Assembly: GCA_034698045.1 (NCBI GenBank)
Contig: JAQGAU010001083.1
Location: 1-21,558 of the forward strand
Reading direction: 5' to 3'
From: Paramacrobiotus richtersi
Lineage: Eukaryota; Tardigrada; Eutardigrada; Parachela; Macrobiotidae
Length of the DNA stretch: 21,558 bases
This document shows, piece after piece, positions 10,419 to 20,849 of this stretch (within the stretch, counting starts at the first letter, position 1; the number at the start of each line of letters is the position of its first letter). A model generated the notes under the pieces. That model had not been told where the DNA came from, made no database searches, and was given only the letters and a program-made list of their open reading frames with translations. Position numbers and translations under genes: made by a program.

Positions 10419-12132
10419 TATTTACTGGTTTTTTTATTACGGAAAACAAAGAAAATAACCTGAACTTGACACAAGAACACGTAAAGAAGCACTCGAAAAT
10501 ATCGTTAATTCGACAATTGTCGGAAATAAATGTTTGTACGATTCCAGATCGAATTACATTATGTTTGTGAAATAGAGGCGCGTTCCGATAATTGTTGCTG
10601 CATGGGGAAGTCAGCTGCAAAAAAAAGTGCCGCGAACAATATTATGCAACTGTAGCCAAACCTGCTCGCGAAACTGGCTGAACAGACCACTAATTTTTTG
10701 GAACCGGTATTAATAATTTCAGCTGACTGTTGTTAGTTAATAGTGAATTAGCAATCAGCAATAAATGCGGTAGCGAGCGCGAATGAGATTTTTTCACTAA
10801 ATTTCGTACATTTTTGGCACTTCCGATTGCCACAGCGCTTCCACCTTTTCAAGACATCTCTTGCACGGCAACTTAGATTGCAACTTAGGGTGGGTCTCGA
10901 TTCTCTTACATGCAAAATTAGTTTTGGTTGCCTGAAATTGCCTAAGGCAAGGTAAACATATAATCCATAAGAATGCGATATACAATGTTGTCGTGTGCGT
11001 TTTTACCTTAACCGTCAAAAATGAATTGTAGCGCCGTCACCGGCTGGCAAATACTGCCCTCAGTGACTTCCGGTGGGTTTTACAACGAACCGATGTGTTT
11101 CGCATTCTGTCTCAACTGATCTCTTCCAAGTTCCAACTACACATTAGTTGCACAACAGTACTACTAAATTTTACGTTGGAAGATAATTTGCCCAGTGATA
11201 AACCGAATAATTTACGGAAAAAATATCAATAGGTTCATTTCATTTGGAAGGTTTCCTAAAGGATTAAGGAACAACCGGGGAAAGTTTGATGTTGTAATCA
11301 TTAAAAAACGACCCTTCTTTAAATGGCCAAAAATTCCTAACCAGGTAGGTAGGCGGTCGCGGTCGAAGAGGATGAAATGCGTTTCAGAACGAAGGATTGT
11401 GTGACCTGCCTGCGCTCCTTGATCCTGCAAATATGGAGCACGGAGACCCGCGGCAAATTTGCTGCGTCACCTTTTATTGCTACTTCTACGCCTTTCAAAA
11501 ATCGCACTCGTTGTTGACCTGTCGTGACTTCAACCAACTAGCAACACACGAAGTGGAAATGTGAATAAGAACCATGGACTGCGTGCAGCCGCGCGCGGGC
11601 GTTGCTCTTATTCAAGCCACCGAACTTAGAAATTCTTAATCGCACGGCGTGCGCCTGTTCGTTATTAATAAAGCCAGTCAGTAACAATCTTTTGAAGATT
11701 ATTTATTTATTTTGTGTGCAACCTGCACATTCACACTTGTCTCTTTTGTTAGGAATTTCTAATAGTGTTTCCGTGTTTCGACTTTTTATATTCGTTGCGG
11801 ATTAGTCTGCCTTGTTTTGGGGTTATTAGGCAGAATAAGTGTTCCACAATGCCGTGTAAGTAGCAAATAAGATGCCTTTCCAAAATGTCTGCAGTCCGTT
11901 ATCAGGACATCGGGATCCGTTGAGTCCTTGAACAGTTTCGTCCGAAATTTGCATAAAAGTCTGCAAATACATATAAGGCACATTTATCGTCTTTTCTAGT
12001 GATTAAAACTAGGTTAAGCTCGTTTAAGCTCGCCCTGGTTATTTCTTTTGAACTGGTTCTCCATGTTGCTCAAGCATCACGTTCTAATGCATCAGCAGCC
12101 AAATTAGTCCCTTTGGCCTTTGACTTGTCATA
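10419..12132. other. Intergenic region upstream of kinase copy 3
   Basis: It contains the 5' flank of the cysteine-rich peptide gene and of kinase copy 3. Short open frames occur on both strands (for example a minus-strand frame at about 10797-11018, without an ATG), but none has a recognisable domain. A GC-rich patch lies near 11580-11660. I see no clear promoter element for copy 3. Confidence 0.4.
11626..11762. repeat. Pair of 14-bp inverted repeats, 137 bp apart end to end
   Basis: TTAGAAATTCTTAA at 11626-11639 matches the reverse complement of 11749-11762 at 13 of 14 bases. The interval is short enough for a MITE, but I cannot define target-site duplications. In AT-rich DNA a chance pair is plausible. 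Confidence 0.25.
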
Positions 12133-15100
12133 ATGGTGAACTTTACAGTACCACGGAGAACTCCATTACCGAAACTGAACCAGAAACCTCCGGAGCCCAA
12201 GCCCGATGAGTAAGGAGTTTGTATTGTCGCAATGGTCACGTTTGGGTTCTTCATGGGTTTTTCGACGGTGTAGAGCGCACTCGCCTGCTCCGGGCATCGA
12301 TACCCGGGCGCTGATGCGTTTCAATCCCGATGGACGCGATTATGAAGTGGCGGCCGATGATTTGGATTTTGTCCGCAGTCTGGGTCGCGGACAGTATGGC
12401 TCGGTGGATGAGTACAAGCATATCCCGTCCGGATACGTTTTGGCTGTTAAAGTAGGGTTTGTGGACTATTTCGAAATAGTTCTGTAGAAATTACTCATTT
12501 TTCCTGAATTACATATTCTTCTGTAATTTTATATATTTTTTTGCGATTTTTTTCTCATTTATTATTATGGGTTCCTAATATTTTGACGTTCTTGTTGATT
12601 AACTCAAAATTAACTAAAAAGTCGACATGCAAAAATTCTGTTTTTTTTCGTTTGCTGGAAGGGTCGTTTTCACAAAAATTTAATTTCGAAAGATTTTTTT
12701 AGAATGTAATGCTTTTGTTTATGTTGTGAAATTTTTTAGCGTTTTTTGCCGTTGAATTTATTTTAGTCACCCACATTTTGAAATTGTATTGTCATTTTAT
12801 GACATACTTTTTGCTTGAACAATTCCTTATGATTCATCGTGTTACGTGTGGAAGTGACATATTCATCCGTGTGGTAATCTTTTGTCCATTGCCTGCAGCG
12901 TATTCGTTCGACGGACGATCCGGAAGAACGCAAACGAATGCTGATGGATTTGAACGTGAATAAGCTCAGTGAAGGAAAGTGCCCATATGTGGTGCGATCG
13001 TTTGGGGCGCTGTTTCGTGAGGTACGCATTGTGTTACGACTTTCAAATTCCAGCATGTTTTGTCGCAATTTTCGACGCCATTTTTGTTGTGTTTCAGATT
13101 TCGCGTAGTATGAATGCGCTGAATAAAACTGATAAATTAATAAATTATTGTAGAAATGAATAAATTATTGGTGAAAGTAAAATACCGTACAGAATAAGTA
13201 ACTGAATTCGCAAAACTGTGATCATAATTTTGGGAGAAACTGTTCGGTTCCGTAAAGTAATTCACAATAATATAAGTATCGTATAAATATTTATAAGTAT
13301 TCTTTTTGGCAGGGCGATCTCTGGATATGTATGGAGATTATGGACATTTCCCTGGGTAAATATCCTTCACCTTGTTTTTGACACCATATTTTTGGCATCT
13401 CTTCTGTAAACATTGTAAAAAGCTCATATATTTTTATCTGATTTTTGTTACCTTTTTATTATGATGTCATCATTTCTTATTTACTAGTTTATTCAGAATT
13501 TTTTACTTTGTTTCATGTTGTATTTTAAACAGTGTGGAAGTTTCACATCGTGTTATTACCTTTTTGTAATCTTCTTGTTATTTGTTTTTGCGGTTTTTTA
13601 TGTTGTTGTGGTAATAATGTGTTATTTTTTGTTGTAGAAATGTTTTACAAGAAGGTGTTCAGCTTGAACCAGACGATCCCGGAAGGCGTGATTGCCCACA
13701 TTGCTTACGCTGTACGTCATCCATGTCAAATTGTCACTGACACATGTTACACTGATTCCTTTCCAGATGATCAGTGGATTGACATTTCTGAAGAATACAC
13801 TGAATATTATGCATCGTGATGTGAAACCCAGGTGCGTTGTAATTTGTCCAGTTTTTTTTTATTTTGGGAATAGAATAATGAATATAATAAATAAATACAA
13901 TAACTTATTGTCAATAAGTATGAGATATGTTTGACGGTTTCTGCAGCAACATTCTGCTCTCTCGACGTGGTGATGTCAAGCTATGTGATTTCGGAATCAG
14001 CGGACAGCTGGTGCAGTCTATGGCCAAAACCAAGATTGGATGCTCGTTTTATTTACCGGTACGTCGTCCACTCCAACGATACAATTACGACTGACTTATA
14101 AATTTTCATTAAAACAATTCGTACTTATTATTGCCGTTGGTATGGTCCGTTACTGCTTTTGCATTTGTTCTTACTTTTCCGTATCCTTTTCTGTAAATGC
14201 TTGTTTTATATATGTTTGTAAAGATTTCCTCAAGCTGCTAAAAAAACAGTGGATTATCTTTTATTAATTAATTTGGTTTCGATGAAGTTGAATACACGTC
14301 CAAGATAATAACACCCAGGTTTTGTTGCTCTACTTTGTTTTGGGATAATTATGCCGAATTGTTTTACGCCTGTTATCATATCTCGTATCCACTGGTTATT
14401 CGCTAATATACCCGCGTTGACATGATGAAGGTGTTGTTACAGCCGGAACGTGTGGATCCGATGGCATCCGGTGAAGGAGGTGGTGGTTATGATATTCGTT
14501 CCGATGTGTGGAGCTGCGGCATTACCCTGGTTAGTTTGTCATTCTACGAAAATATGAGTACAATAATTCATCCAGAATTAATTCGTTAACGATTTATTTT
14601 GTTTTTGGTTCCTTTAAAAGTAGATATCTGGCAGTGTAATTCTTAATGATTCACTTGCTTTACTATCCCATTTTTTCTTTTGTTTGATCGTTGTCGTGTA
14701 GTCAAGTTATTTAAGTGCGAAGAAATGTCTTGAAATTGCACAATAAATGAATGTGAAATGTTTTTCGCAGATTGAGATCGCTATCGGTCGACTGCCGTAT
14801 AAATCCTGGAAGAGCCTCTTCCAGCAGATCAACGAAGTGGTCCACGGACCTCCGCCCACTCTCCCTGATGATTCCCCTTATTCCCAGGACTTTCGCGATT
14901 TTACTACCAAGTGGTAAGAAGAAGCCTTCCATATTTGTAAACAAAACACACCTGGACGAAATTTATATTGTAATAATAAATGTAATTATTATTTCTGAAA
15001 AAAAAATAATTAATATTTCTTATAGCCTAAAACGGGATATGCGTTTAGCTATACATTATCACAAAAAAAATGCGTGAGCATGCTGGAAAAATTAACAATG

Positions 15101-15468
15101 ATGCGAAAAATCCGTAAAAAAATGTTCGAAATTTTTAGCAAGAAAAGCGTTTTTTTTCGAAATGAAAGATAATATTGAATTAAAATGTTATTTTCAAAAA
15201 AACGAAATCCGAGTTTTTGACAGATTGATTGTTTTAATTTATTTAGATAGATAAATAATCAGAATATTTTTTGTTGTTCTTTTTCGCAAGCACAGCTCAG
15301 TCGTGACAATTTCCTCGGTTTCTTAGTTGTCAGAAGGACGTGACCCATCGTCCCAAGTATCCCGAGCTGCTGGCCATGCCGTTCCTGACGAACGAAGAAA
15401 CCAACCCCCAGAACATTAGCAGCTATGTCGTGGAGATCCTGGACGCTGCAATTCCCAATCCTGCTTAG
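12133..15468 (+). CDS. MKK3/6-like MAP kinase kinase, copy 3 (complete)
   Basis: Complete 347-residue MAP2K, close to the 334 residues of human MKK6. Exons: 12133-12209, 12274-12451, 12899-13021, 13313-13355, 13638-13711, 13767-13831, 13947-14058, 14443-14529, 14771-14913 and 15327-15468 (TAG). Residue landmarks: basic/Leu-Pro-rich start (PRRTPLPKL, residues 7-15), a candidate p38-docking motif; P-loop GRGQYGSV 63-70; Lys85; LMD in helix C 100-102; hinge LWICMEIMD; HRDVKPSN from 181; DFG 201-203; activation Ser211 and Thr215; SDVW; C-terminal docking (DVD-type) region ending VVEILD. Family knowledge: MAP3Ks phosphorylate the Ser/Thr pair, and the enzyme then phosphorylates p38 on Thr-x-Tyr. 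Oddity: the APE motif reads PPE (224-226). This copy has the intact glycine loop and is probably nearest the ancestral gene. The ATG at 12133 is the first in frame and gives a natural N-terminus. Confidence 0.93.
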
Positions 15469-17058
15469 GCTTTCGATGTTCTTCAAGCGCTATTGCGTTG
15501 TTCGTTGTGTTTTTTTACGTTTCACGGGTCAGATTTCGGCTAGTTTTTTGTTTGTTTTAATATTTAACCTGTTCATGATTGATGATGGCGGGGAAGATGT
15601 GGATTCAGGTGATCGGCGTTTCAGGGGGGATGTAGTGATGGTACCAAGTCATGGGGTTGTTCCTTTATATGGTTTTGAAATATTCATTTGCACCTTATCG
15701 TCATCTAGACAATGCAAACAAAGATGAATAGAAAGGGGGTTTCGTATGGCATCTAGTGGACACTGTATGTGTAATAATGGATAGCATACTTTTCTGTTTT
15801 ATGCAAAACGGAAACAAAAAAACTTTTTTGTTTTCAAAACAGATCCAGAGTTCCAGACAAGACTTCTGTCCCGGAAACTGAAACATTTGTCTGTTTTCTG
15901 GATATGTTTTAACGCTGTCTATTTTGAGGATTGCTCATACTTTTCGGGTCTGTTTGAAATATACTCCGCCCTATACGGTAGATGGGGAATCTGTTTGGTG
16001 CCCTCATACTTTCTGTTTGTACGCACACAGAAAATCTGTTTTGTATCTTCCTACTTTTTCCGTCTGTTTTGGTTTTCGTTCTGGTTTGCCCCAAACAAAA
16101 GTATGAATATAATTCTACTATGGTTCATCTTCTCTTCTTGGTTCTCGGTTGTATGGTTTATCCTGTAACCATCTACTGATTGTCCCATGACCTTTACAAG
16201 AGTACGACACGCACGTTCAGATTGGGCTCACAATCAGAACGAAAGGACGTCTATGGTAACAAATTACACAGTTCTTCTGGACAATCTCTTTTGTAATTGC
16301 ATTATCAATAAGATCATAAATGCAAGCATAATACGACTTACAATTGTTACACTATAATTAACGGTGCTCTTTTATCATGTTATGTCCTGCAAAGTAGAGC
16401 AGAGCGGTCGAACGAATCACCATTCAAAAAGCCAGACCTAATAAATCAAAGAAACGCTTACTGCTTATTGCGCTAGTTCGACTGCATTGTTGCAATATGA
16501 AAGCCAAGGGCATTCAAAAAATTGATGTTTCGCTCAAACCGATTCAGACATCGATTCAAGGGCTTTTGTGTTGTAAAAAGTAAGCGAGCGTTGGAATTTC
16601 CCCAGCCGACGGTTTTTCAGTATCTCAAGATTTTTTTGCTGACAGTTCTTTACATAATAGTAGAAAAAAATTCTACAAAAAAGGTTCTGTAAATGCATGC
16701 AAACTATATTCATCTTTCGTTACACTGTAACTATGTTGTGCTGGTGCATGTCAGAATAACCGAGATATACCGTACGAAGTTTATCAATACCTTTTCCCGA
16801 TTATCTTATAAGTTAGTACAACAATTGAAATGCATGTTGCTTCGAGAAAAGTATGTAGCCAGAACAGAATAATTATTACTACGAATGCTTCCATCGAAAT
16901 ATACGGTGTGTAACTCGTAGTATGGTACGGAGGAGCGTGGCACGAATCTGGCAATCTTGGTTAGATTTTTTGTTTACTACTGATATATCTATCCATTTAC
17001 GAAAACAACGCACAGGTGGTCACTGCCCAGGAGTTTTCGTCAAATTGTTAAAATGGGG
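15469..17058. other. Intergenic region between kinase copy 3 and the lipocalin gene
   Basis: The 3' flanks of two convergent genes. I find no gene. From about 15780 to 16110 the DNA has repeated CATACTTTT...CTGTTT motifs in both orientations and is described separately. The rest, including 16180-17050, shows nothing I can name. Confidence 0.4.
15780..16110. repeat. Foldback/short-repeat cluster, possibly a degraded MITE
   Basis: CATACTTTT followed by CTGTTT-like sequence recurs near 15785, 15939 and 16004 on the plus strand, and in reverse (CAAACAAAAGTATG) near 16093-16106. Inside, AAAACAGATCCAG (15836-15848) matches the reverse complement of 15898-15910 at 12 of 13 bases. The outer copies face each other about 320 bp apart, which would suit a decayed inverted-repeat element. 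No target duplication is evident. Confidence 0.3.
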
Positions 17059-17064
17059 TTTATT
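17059..17064 (-). terminator. Poly(A) signal of the lipocalin gene
   Basis: TTTATT on the plus strand gives AATAAA on the minus strand, about 58 nt downstream of the lipocalin stop codon. Spacing and sequence suit a normal 3' end. Confidence 0.5.
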
Positions 17065-17121
17065 CATTCACAACCAGACTCCAGTAGCATCTAATATCCT
17101 GTACCAGAAAACCATCACCTG

Positions 17122-18214
17122 CTAAATGGGATTTGAAATCGGCATAGTAGCGGCAAACTTCTGCGGGAAGGCCGGAGAACCGAGTGCAATATTACATGGT
17201 GGTAAATTGGTTAAACTCAGGTCAAATCCCGAGAACCTCATCTGGGCGTAACTGTAACACAGCGGTTTGAGGTAAGTGTCAACTTTGTCCTGAATATATG
17301 CCTTTTGGGCACTGGTCAGCAATGGCGGCTGGATCCGGGTAAAGGCCCAGAAAAAGATATTGGTACATGTTCCATCGGTGTTCATCCGGGCGTCATCGCA
17401 CAAATAAACAATCTCAACCAAATCGTAGTCCGTAAACAGAACCGTTGTTGTGATATTGACTGAAATATGAGAAAAGCGAGGTCACTGAATTTTGCAATAA
17501 TTGTTGATAAAAATGTCCTTTTCATTTTATTCTGGTTTATAGTATTTATGAATTTACCGATGTCCGAGTTTGGATCAAAATACAGGGAAACAGCGTAACG
17601 TTTTCCAGCGGTGGTCATGTTTCCTTGATGCCAGATTGCTGCAATGAGAATTCCCGCTTTACATCGGTATACGGTGACTTCCTGAAAAAGAACAGTTGTA
17701 TCATACTGCTGCAGTTGTACTGATCGTTTGGTCCCGTTCTGCCAGCCACAGCCGGAACGTAGAAGTTTATCCACCATGTTGCAAAGTACGAGCATGTTGT
17801 GCAGGAACTCTGGGCTCCGGGATAGGTCCCGCGTACCGTCCCGTTTTTGACAATGTTGTAGCCCACTTGATCGTTACTGACCATGTACTCGTACCATAGT
17901 CCATTTGCCTGTTAAAAATAATTTCATACGCGTCACATACTTGCGTTTTGTTCGTAATTTATTCATCTTCATTGCTTGGTAGTAAGATTACGCCGCCATA
18001 AAACATGACACAAAAATTCTATAGCATACATGCAGTCGAAAAGTGTATTGACTGGTATTATTGAAAAATAAATGGACGTAATTTTCTTTACCCGATACAC
18101 ATCGATGGTCTGTCCAGTAACATACAATGGTGTTTTACAAACTCCTGCGCACTGATCTTGCGCAAAACTGATACCGAAATACGGGAAAAGAATGGCGAAT
18201 AATGTAAGAATCAT
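17122..18214 (-). CDS. Secreted lipocalin (ApoD-like), exon structure partly uncertain
   Basis: Predicted secreted beta-barrel carrier of small hydrophobic ligands. Exon 1 (18214-18092) starts with ATG and a signal peptide (MILTLFAILFPYFGISFAQ), then CAGVCKTPLYVTG. Exon 2 starts at 17908 with ANGLWYEYM, the lipocalin GxW motif. The exon ending at donor 17558/17557 carries VTVYRCKAG and KRYAVSLYFDP; the last exon, 17459-17122 (TAG), carries FTDYD (second lipocalin motif) and WAFTRI (third, Arg). Joins are in frame: phase 0 after exon 1 and phase 1 before the last exon. The join inside 17908-17558 is unsettled, because the reading frame changes. A strong acceptor (TTCTTTTTCAG before 17681) fits; the best-looking donor, GTACGC at 17836, gives about 218 residues, and a weaker one at 17749 gives about 247. 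A true frameshift remains possible. Neighbour: a second candidate first exon upstream at 18855-18730. Confidence 0.75.
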
Positions 18215-18729
18215 GGCGACAGTAAAAGAAAGGTCAAAATAAAAGATAATCCAAATTGACTGAATAAAGTGATATAGATACGGCAAAACGAACGCTCAAG
18301 CGTTTTTGTAGTACTTTATACAAAACTATGACCAAAAGAATTTGTTAATGACTAAAGTACAGCTGCAGACATATCGATAAACATAGCTGTACGTTAATAG
18401 CTTGTAGACTTCAGATTTCCGTTCAAATAGTCCCTTTTATGATACATATTCGTGTTTTCTCAAAAATCATGGACATTTTGCTCTTTGTGCGGTTGAAACT
18501 CGATTGGCTCTCATTAAAATATTATTCAATAGTATGCGACTTGAAAGCGTTCGTCGATGCATACATGAGCATTCGGTCAAGTTCAAAATCAAAGGTAAGT
18601 GTGAATTGACAAGAACGAGGCCAGCAAACCCATTGAGCGAACTCTGTAATCTTTTCACACCACTTGAGAGTTGAGACCGAACACAATAATATAAAACTGT
18701 AGCAATCAGTAAAAAACTGCTCCGCTTAC

Positions 18730-18855
18730 CCGGTACACATCAATGGTCTGTCCGGTAACATACAGCGGTGTCTTGCATACACCGGCGCATTGCGACTGTG
18801 CGGAACTAACGTCGAAAAACGCGGGAACGACTAACAAGAGCAGATAGACAATCAT
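18730..18855 (-). CDS. Alternative or orphan first exon of the lipocalin
   Basis: ATG at 18855 opens a 42-codon exon ending in a good donor (CGG/GTAAGC, phase 0). It has its own signal peptide (MIVYLLLLVVPAFFDVSSAQ), then SQCAGVCKTPLYVTG and GQTIDVYR, which match exon 1 of the lipocalin in 23 of 24 mature residues. The phase equals that of the downstream exon 1, so it could splice directly to the exon starting at 17908. No lipocalin body exons of its own lie between 18729 and 18215. It is therefore either an alternative first exon with a different secretion signal, or the stub of an incomplete tandem duplicate. Confidence 0.6.
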
Positions 18856-18888
18856 AACTGCGGTCGAGAACGGGATGAATTTACTACA

Positions 18889-18901
18889 TAATATACACGT
18901 G
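18889..18901 (-). promoter_or_regulatory. Possible TATA-like element with adjacent CACGTG
   Basis: On the minus strand CACGTG (E-box type) is followed directly by TATATTA, 34-40 nt upstream of the ATG at 18855. It would suit a promoter for the upstream lipocalin first exon, but would leave a very short leader. Weak evidence. Confidence 0.2.
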
Positions 18902-20156
18902 GTTGTTGATTAATTCCATATTGGAACTTCATTTTATATCATTCGCAAGCTTGCTGGAAACTTTGTATGCCTTCAATGATACTGTAGCTGCAAATTTTTG
19001 ACAAAAGTTGACTCGCTTACGCGATGGCCTGTTATGTCGGTAATAACAGGCGATGTTTGTCTTTACCGTTGTTGGAAGTGCAAGGAAAAGTAGAATGTTA
19101 TGGCAAGAACCTGTTGTCGCTTTGCAGTCACAGAAATATTTGGAAACACACATTTTGCTTTTCTTTTCGGCTTTGTAGTGTGCAACAATACTTGTCTGCC
19201 TCGGTTTACGGAGAGCACTTTCGCCCATCAACAACGGACAATGTACATACTGTAATGGCCGGTGTTATTAGAACTGCAAAATTCTTTGGTATATCGTGTT
19301 GTTCTTTTTTGCGCATCTTCAGAACGGCCAACCCATTCTGAAGATCAAACACTTTGACTGATTGTTAGATGCGTCTTTAAGCAGCTGTGAAACAATCAGT
19401 CAAATATCATTCTAAATTGTTTAATGTACAGTATTTGTAAAGATATTTTGTTAGAGAATAGTAAGCGACTAGTAGTAACCAGTAAGCGAGTAACCAGAAT
19501 TTTACTGTAGCACTGTAATATCAATCAAATATGACCACAGCCGGAAAACTACGCTTTTGGTTGTACAATGAACCTGAACCTATGATCGGAACATTCGGAA
19601 GCAACAATGCCTCTGAAAAACTTGTGAATAGGCTCGCTATTCACATTAATTAGTCAATATCAATACGGTAAATTTGATTACTTTACGACACGGTGGAGTT
19701 GAGTCCCTCCAGAACGAAAAGCCATCCCAAACAAACCTGACTGCGTCGGTTTACTGCAGCTTGCGTCCCGTTATGCTGAGAAACTTGCGTAGTGTTGCGA
19801 CGACATTCGACTGAATAACGAAGAAAGCTTTCATTTTATTCTGTTCTGGGTGTCAGTGATCACACGCGTGCGAGCGCCTTATCTGGGGGATACAGAGAAG
19901 GCCTAGAAGTACATCGAGGAACAAGAACCGGTATGATGTAATATCTAAGCGCAGAAAATATTTTCCAGCTTGGGCCGGGTTTGACTTGGAGCTTGACCGA
20001 TCTGTCACCGGGTAAAGCCGCCAACGGAAAGCTGACATTCAAAGCTAACGGAAAGCTGATATTATTTATGTAACGTACTGCTGAATGGTTGTGATTCTTG
20101 TAGGGTGAATTACGTACAGTATATGCCTACTGACTTTTCCGGAGATCGACCGTACG
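18902..20156. other. Intergenic region between the lipocalin and the LINE fragment
   Basis: No supported gene. A small direct repeat of AGTAAGCGA and GTAACCAG occurs near 19459-19497. Open frames near 19024-19341 (plus) and 19853-20042 (minus) have no recognisable motifs. Confidence 0.4.
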
Positions 20157-20842
20157 GGATTTTTGGAATGTTTTGCGGACGACACCATTGTTCAACGTAT
20201 GGGAAAAACGACCGACGAAGCCATAACAATTAAAGCTCAACAAGCTGCTGGCGAAAGCAGTGGAATGGTTCACTTACAGCCATCTTGCCTTGAACGAAAA
20301 AAAGTATGTGGTTATAATGCTAAGTACACCACAGGAGCGGAAAACGTATGAGAATGCCGGAATCGATAGCCATAGCGTGGTGGGATATAATTATATCCCA
20401 CCAGTGGGCTGCATAGATAGCCATAGACCGAAAATGGTCGACACAATCTACTTAGGTATATTAGTAACCATTATAGTAACCTTGGAGTTACACTTGATGG
20501 GAGTTTTACCTGGAACATGCAATACGTAAACATTATAAGGAAAGTCAACACCGGAATATGTTTGATAACAGGGCGAAAGATGGACTGACCTTACCGGAAC
20601 AAGCGATGCTGTACCATGCATTCTTCGAGTCGCATCTGATCTACTGCGCACCAGTATGGTCAGAAGCTGCCGAACATCACGGGAAAAGATTACAAGTGGC
20701 ACAAAAACATGCAGTGTGGTCATTCGTAAACTACGAAACAGGAAGACAGTACCCTTATCGAAAATCATGCGATCTCTTTTTAAAAGCTTTGAAACTTTTA
20801 AATCGCCTGTACTATGTACTACATTTTTTGTTAACTGTTTAG
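20157..20842 (+). mobile_element. LINE reverse-transcriptase fragment (CR1/Jockey-like), 5'-truncated and frameshifted
   Basis: Only the C-terminal half of a non-LTR retrotransposon RT remains. Seen in order: FADDT (20172-20186), the catalytic aspartates; then, in another frame, a helix with LNKLLAKAVEWF and LALNEKK; IDSH and KMVDTIYLG; LGVTLDGSFTW; and, in a third frame (20558-20842), AMLYHAFFESHLIYCAPVW, LQVAQKHAV and SCDLFLKALKLLNRLYY. This order matches the palm/thumb part of CR1/Jockey-type RTs. At least two frameshifts and an internal insertion at about 20376-20426 make it inactive. A tail after 20842 has AATAAATA runs (about 20891 and 21021) and may be the element's 3' untranslated region. 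The clade within non-LTR elements is inferred by eye. Confidence 0.8.
20365..20426. repeat. 26-bp palindrome flanked by 11-bp direct repeats inside the LINE
   Basis: GATAGCCATAG occurs at 20365-20375 and 20416-20426. Between them lies a perfect 26-bp palindrome, 20378-20403, centred on TATAATTATA with GGTGGG/CCCACC arms. Removing one repeat plus the 40-bp interval restores continuity between IDSH and RPKMVD of the RT frame, so the block looks inserted with a target-site-like duplication. Confidence 0.65.
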
Positions 20843-20849
20843 AATGCAA

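Noticed and set aside
10797-11018. Minus-strand open frame with a hydrophobic start and several cysteines
   Set aside because: It has no in-frame ATG (only TTG), no recognisable motif and no clear donor or partner exon. A TTTCAG within it could be an acceptor, but this is too weak to call.
11195-11404. Plus-strand open frame that contains a good CAG/GTAGGT donor
   Set aside because: No ATG at the start of the frame, low-complexity basic composition, no family likeness and no matching downstream exon.
11560-11770. GC-rich stretch followed by AATAAAG and a T-rich tail, reminiscent of a solo LTR
   Set aside because: No convincing TG...CA ends, target duplication, primer-binding site or second copy in the window. 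The base composition alone is not evidence.
15887-16179. Open frames rich in Phe, Trp, Ser and Tyr on both strands
   Set aside because: They follow from the repeated CTTTT/CTGTTT DNA composition. They overlap one another in several frames and show no family motif.
19024-20042. Open frames on both strands before the LINE fragment
   Set aside because: No recognisable domain. I could not link them to the missing 5' part of the LINE.
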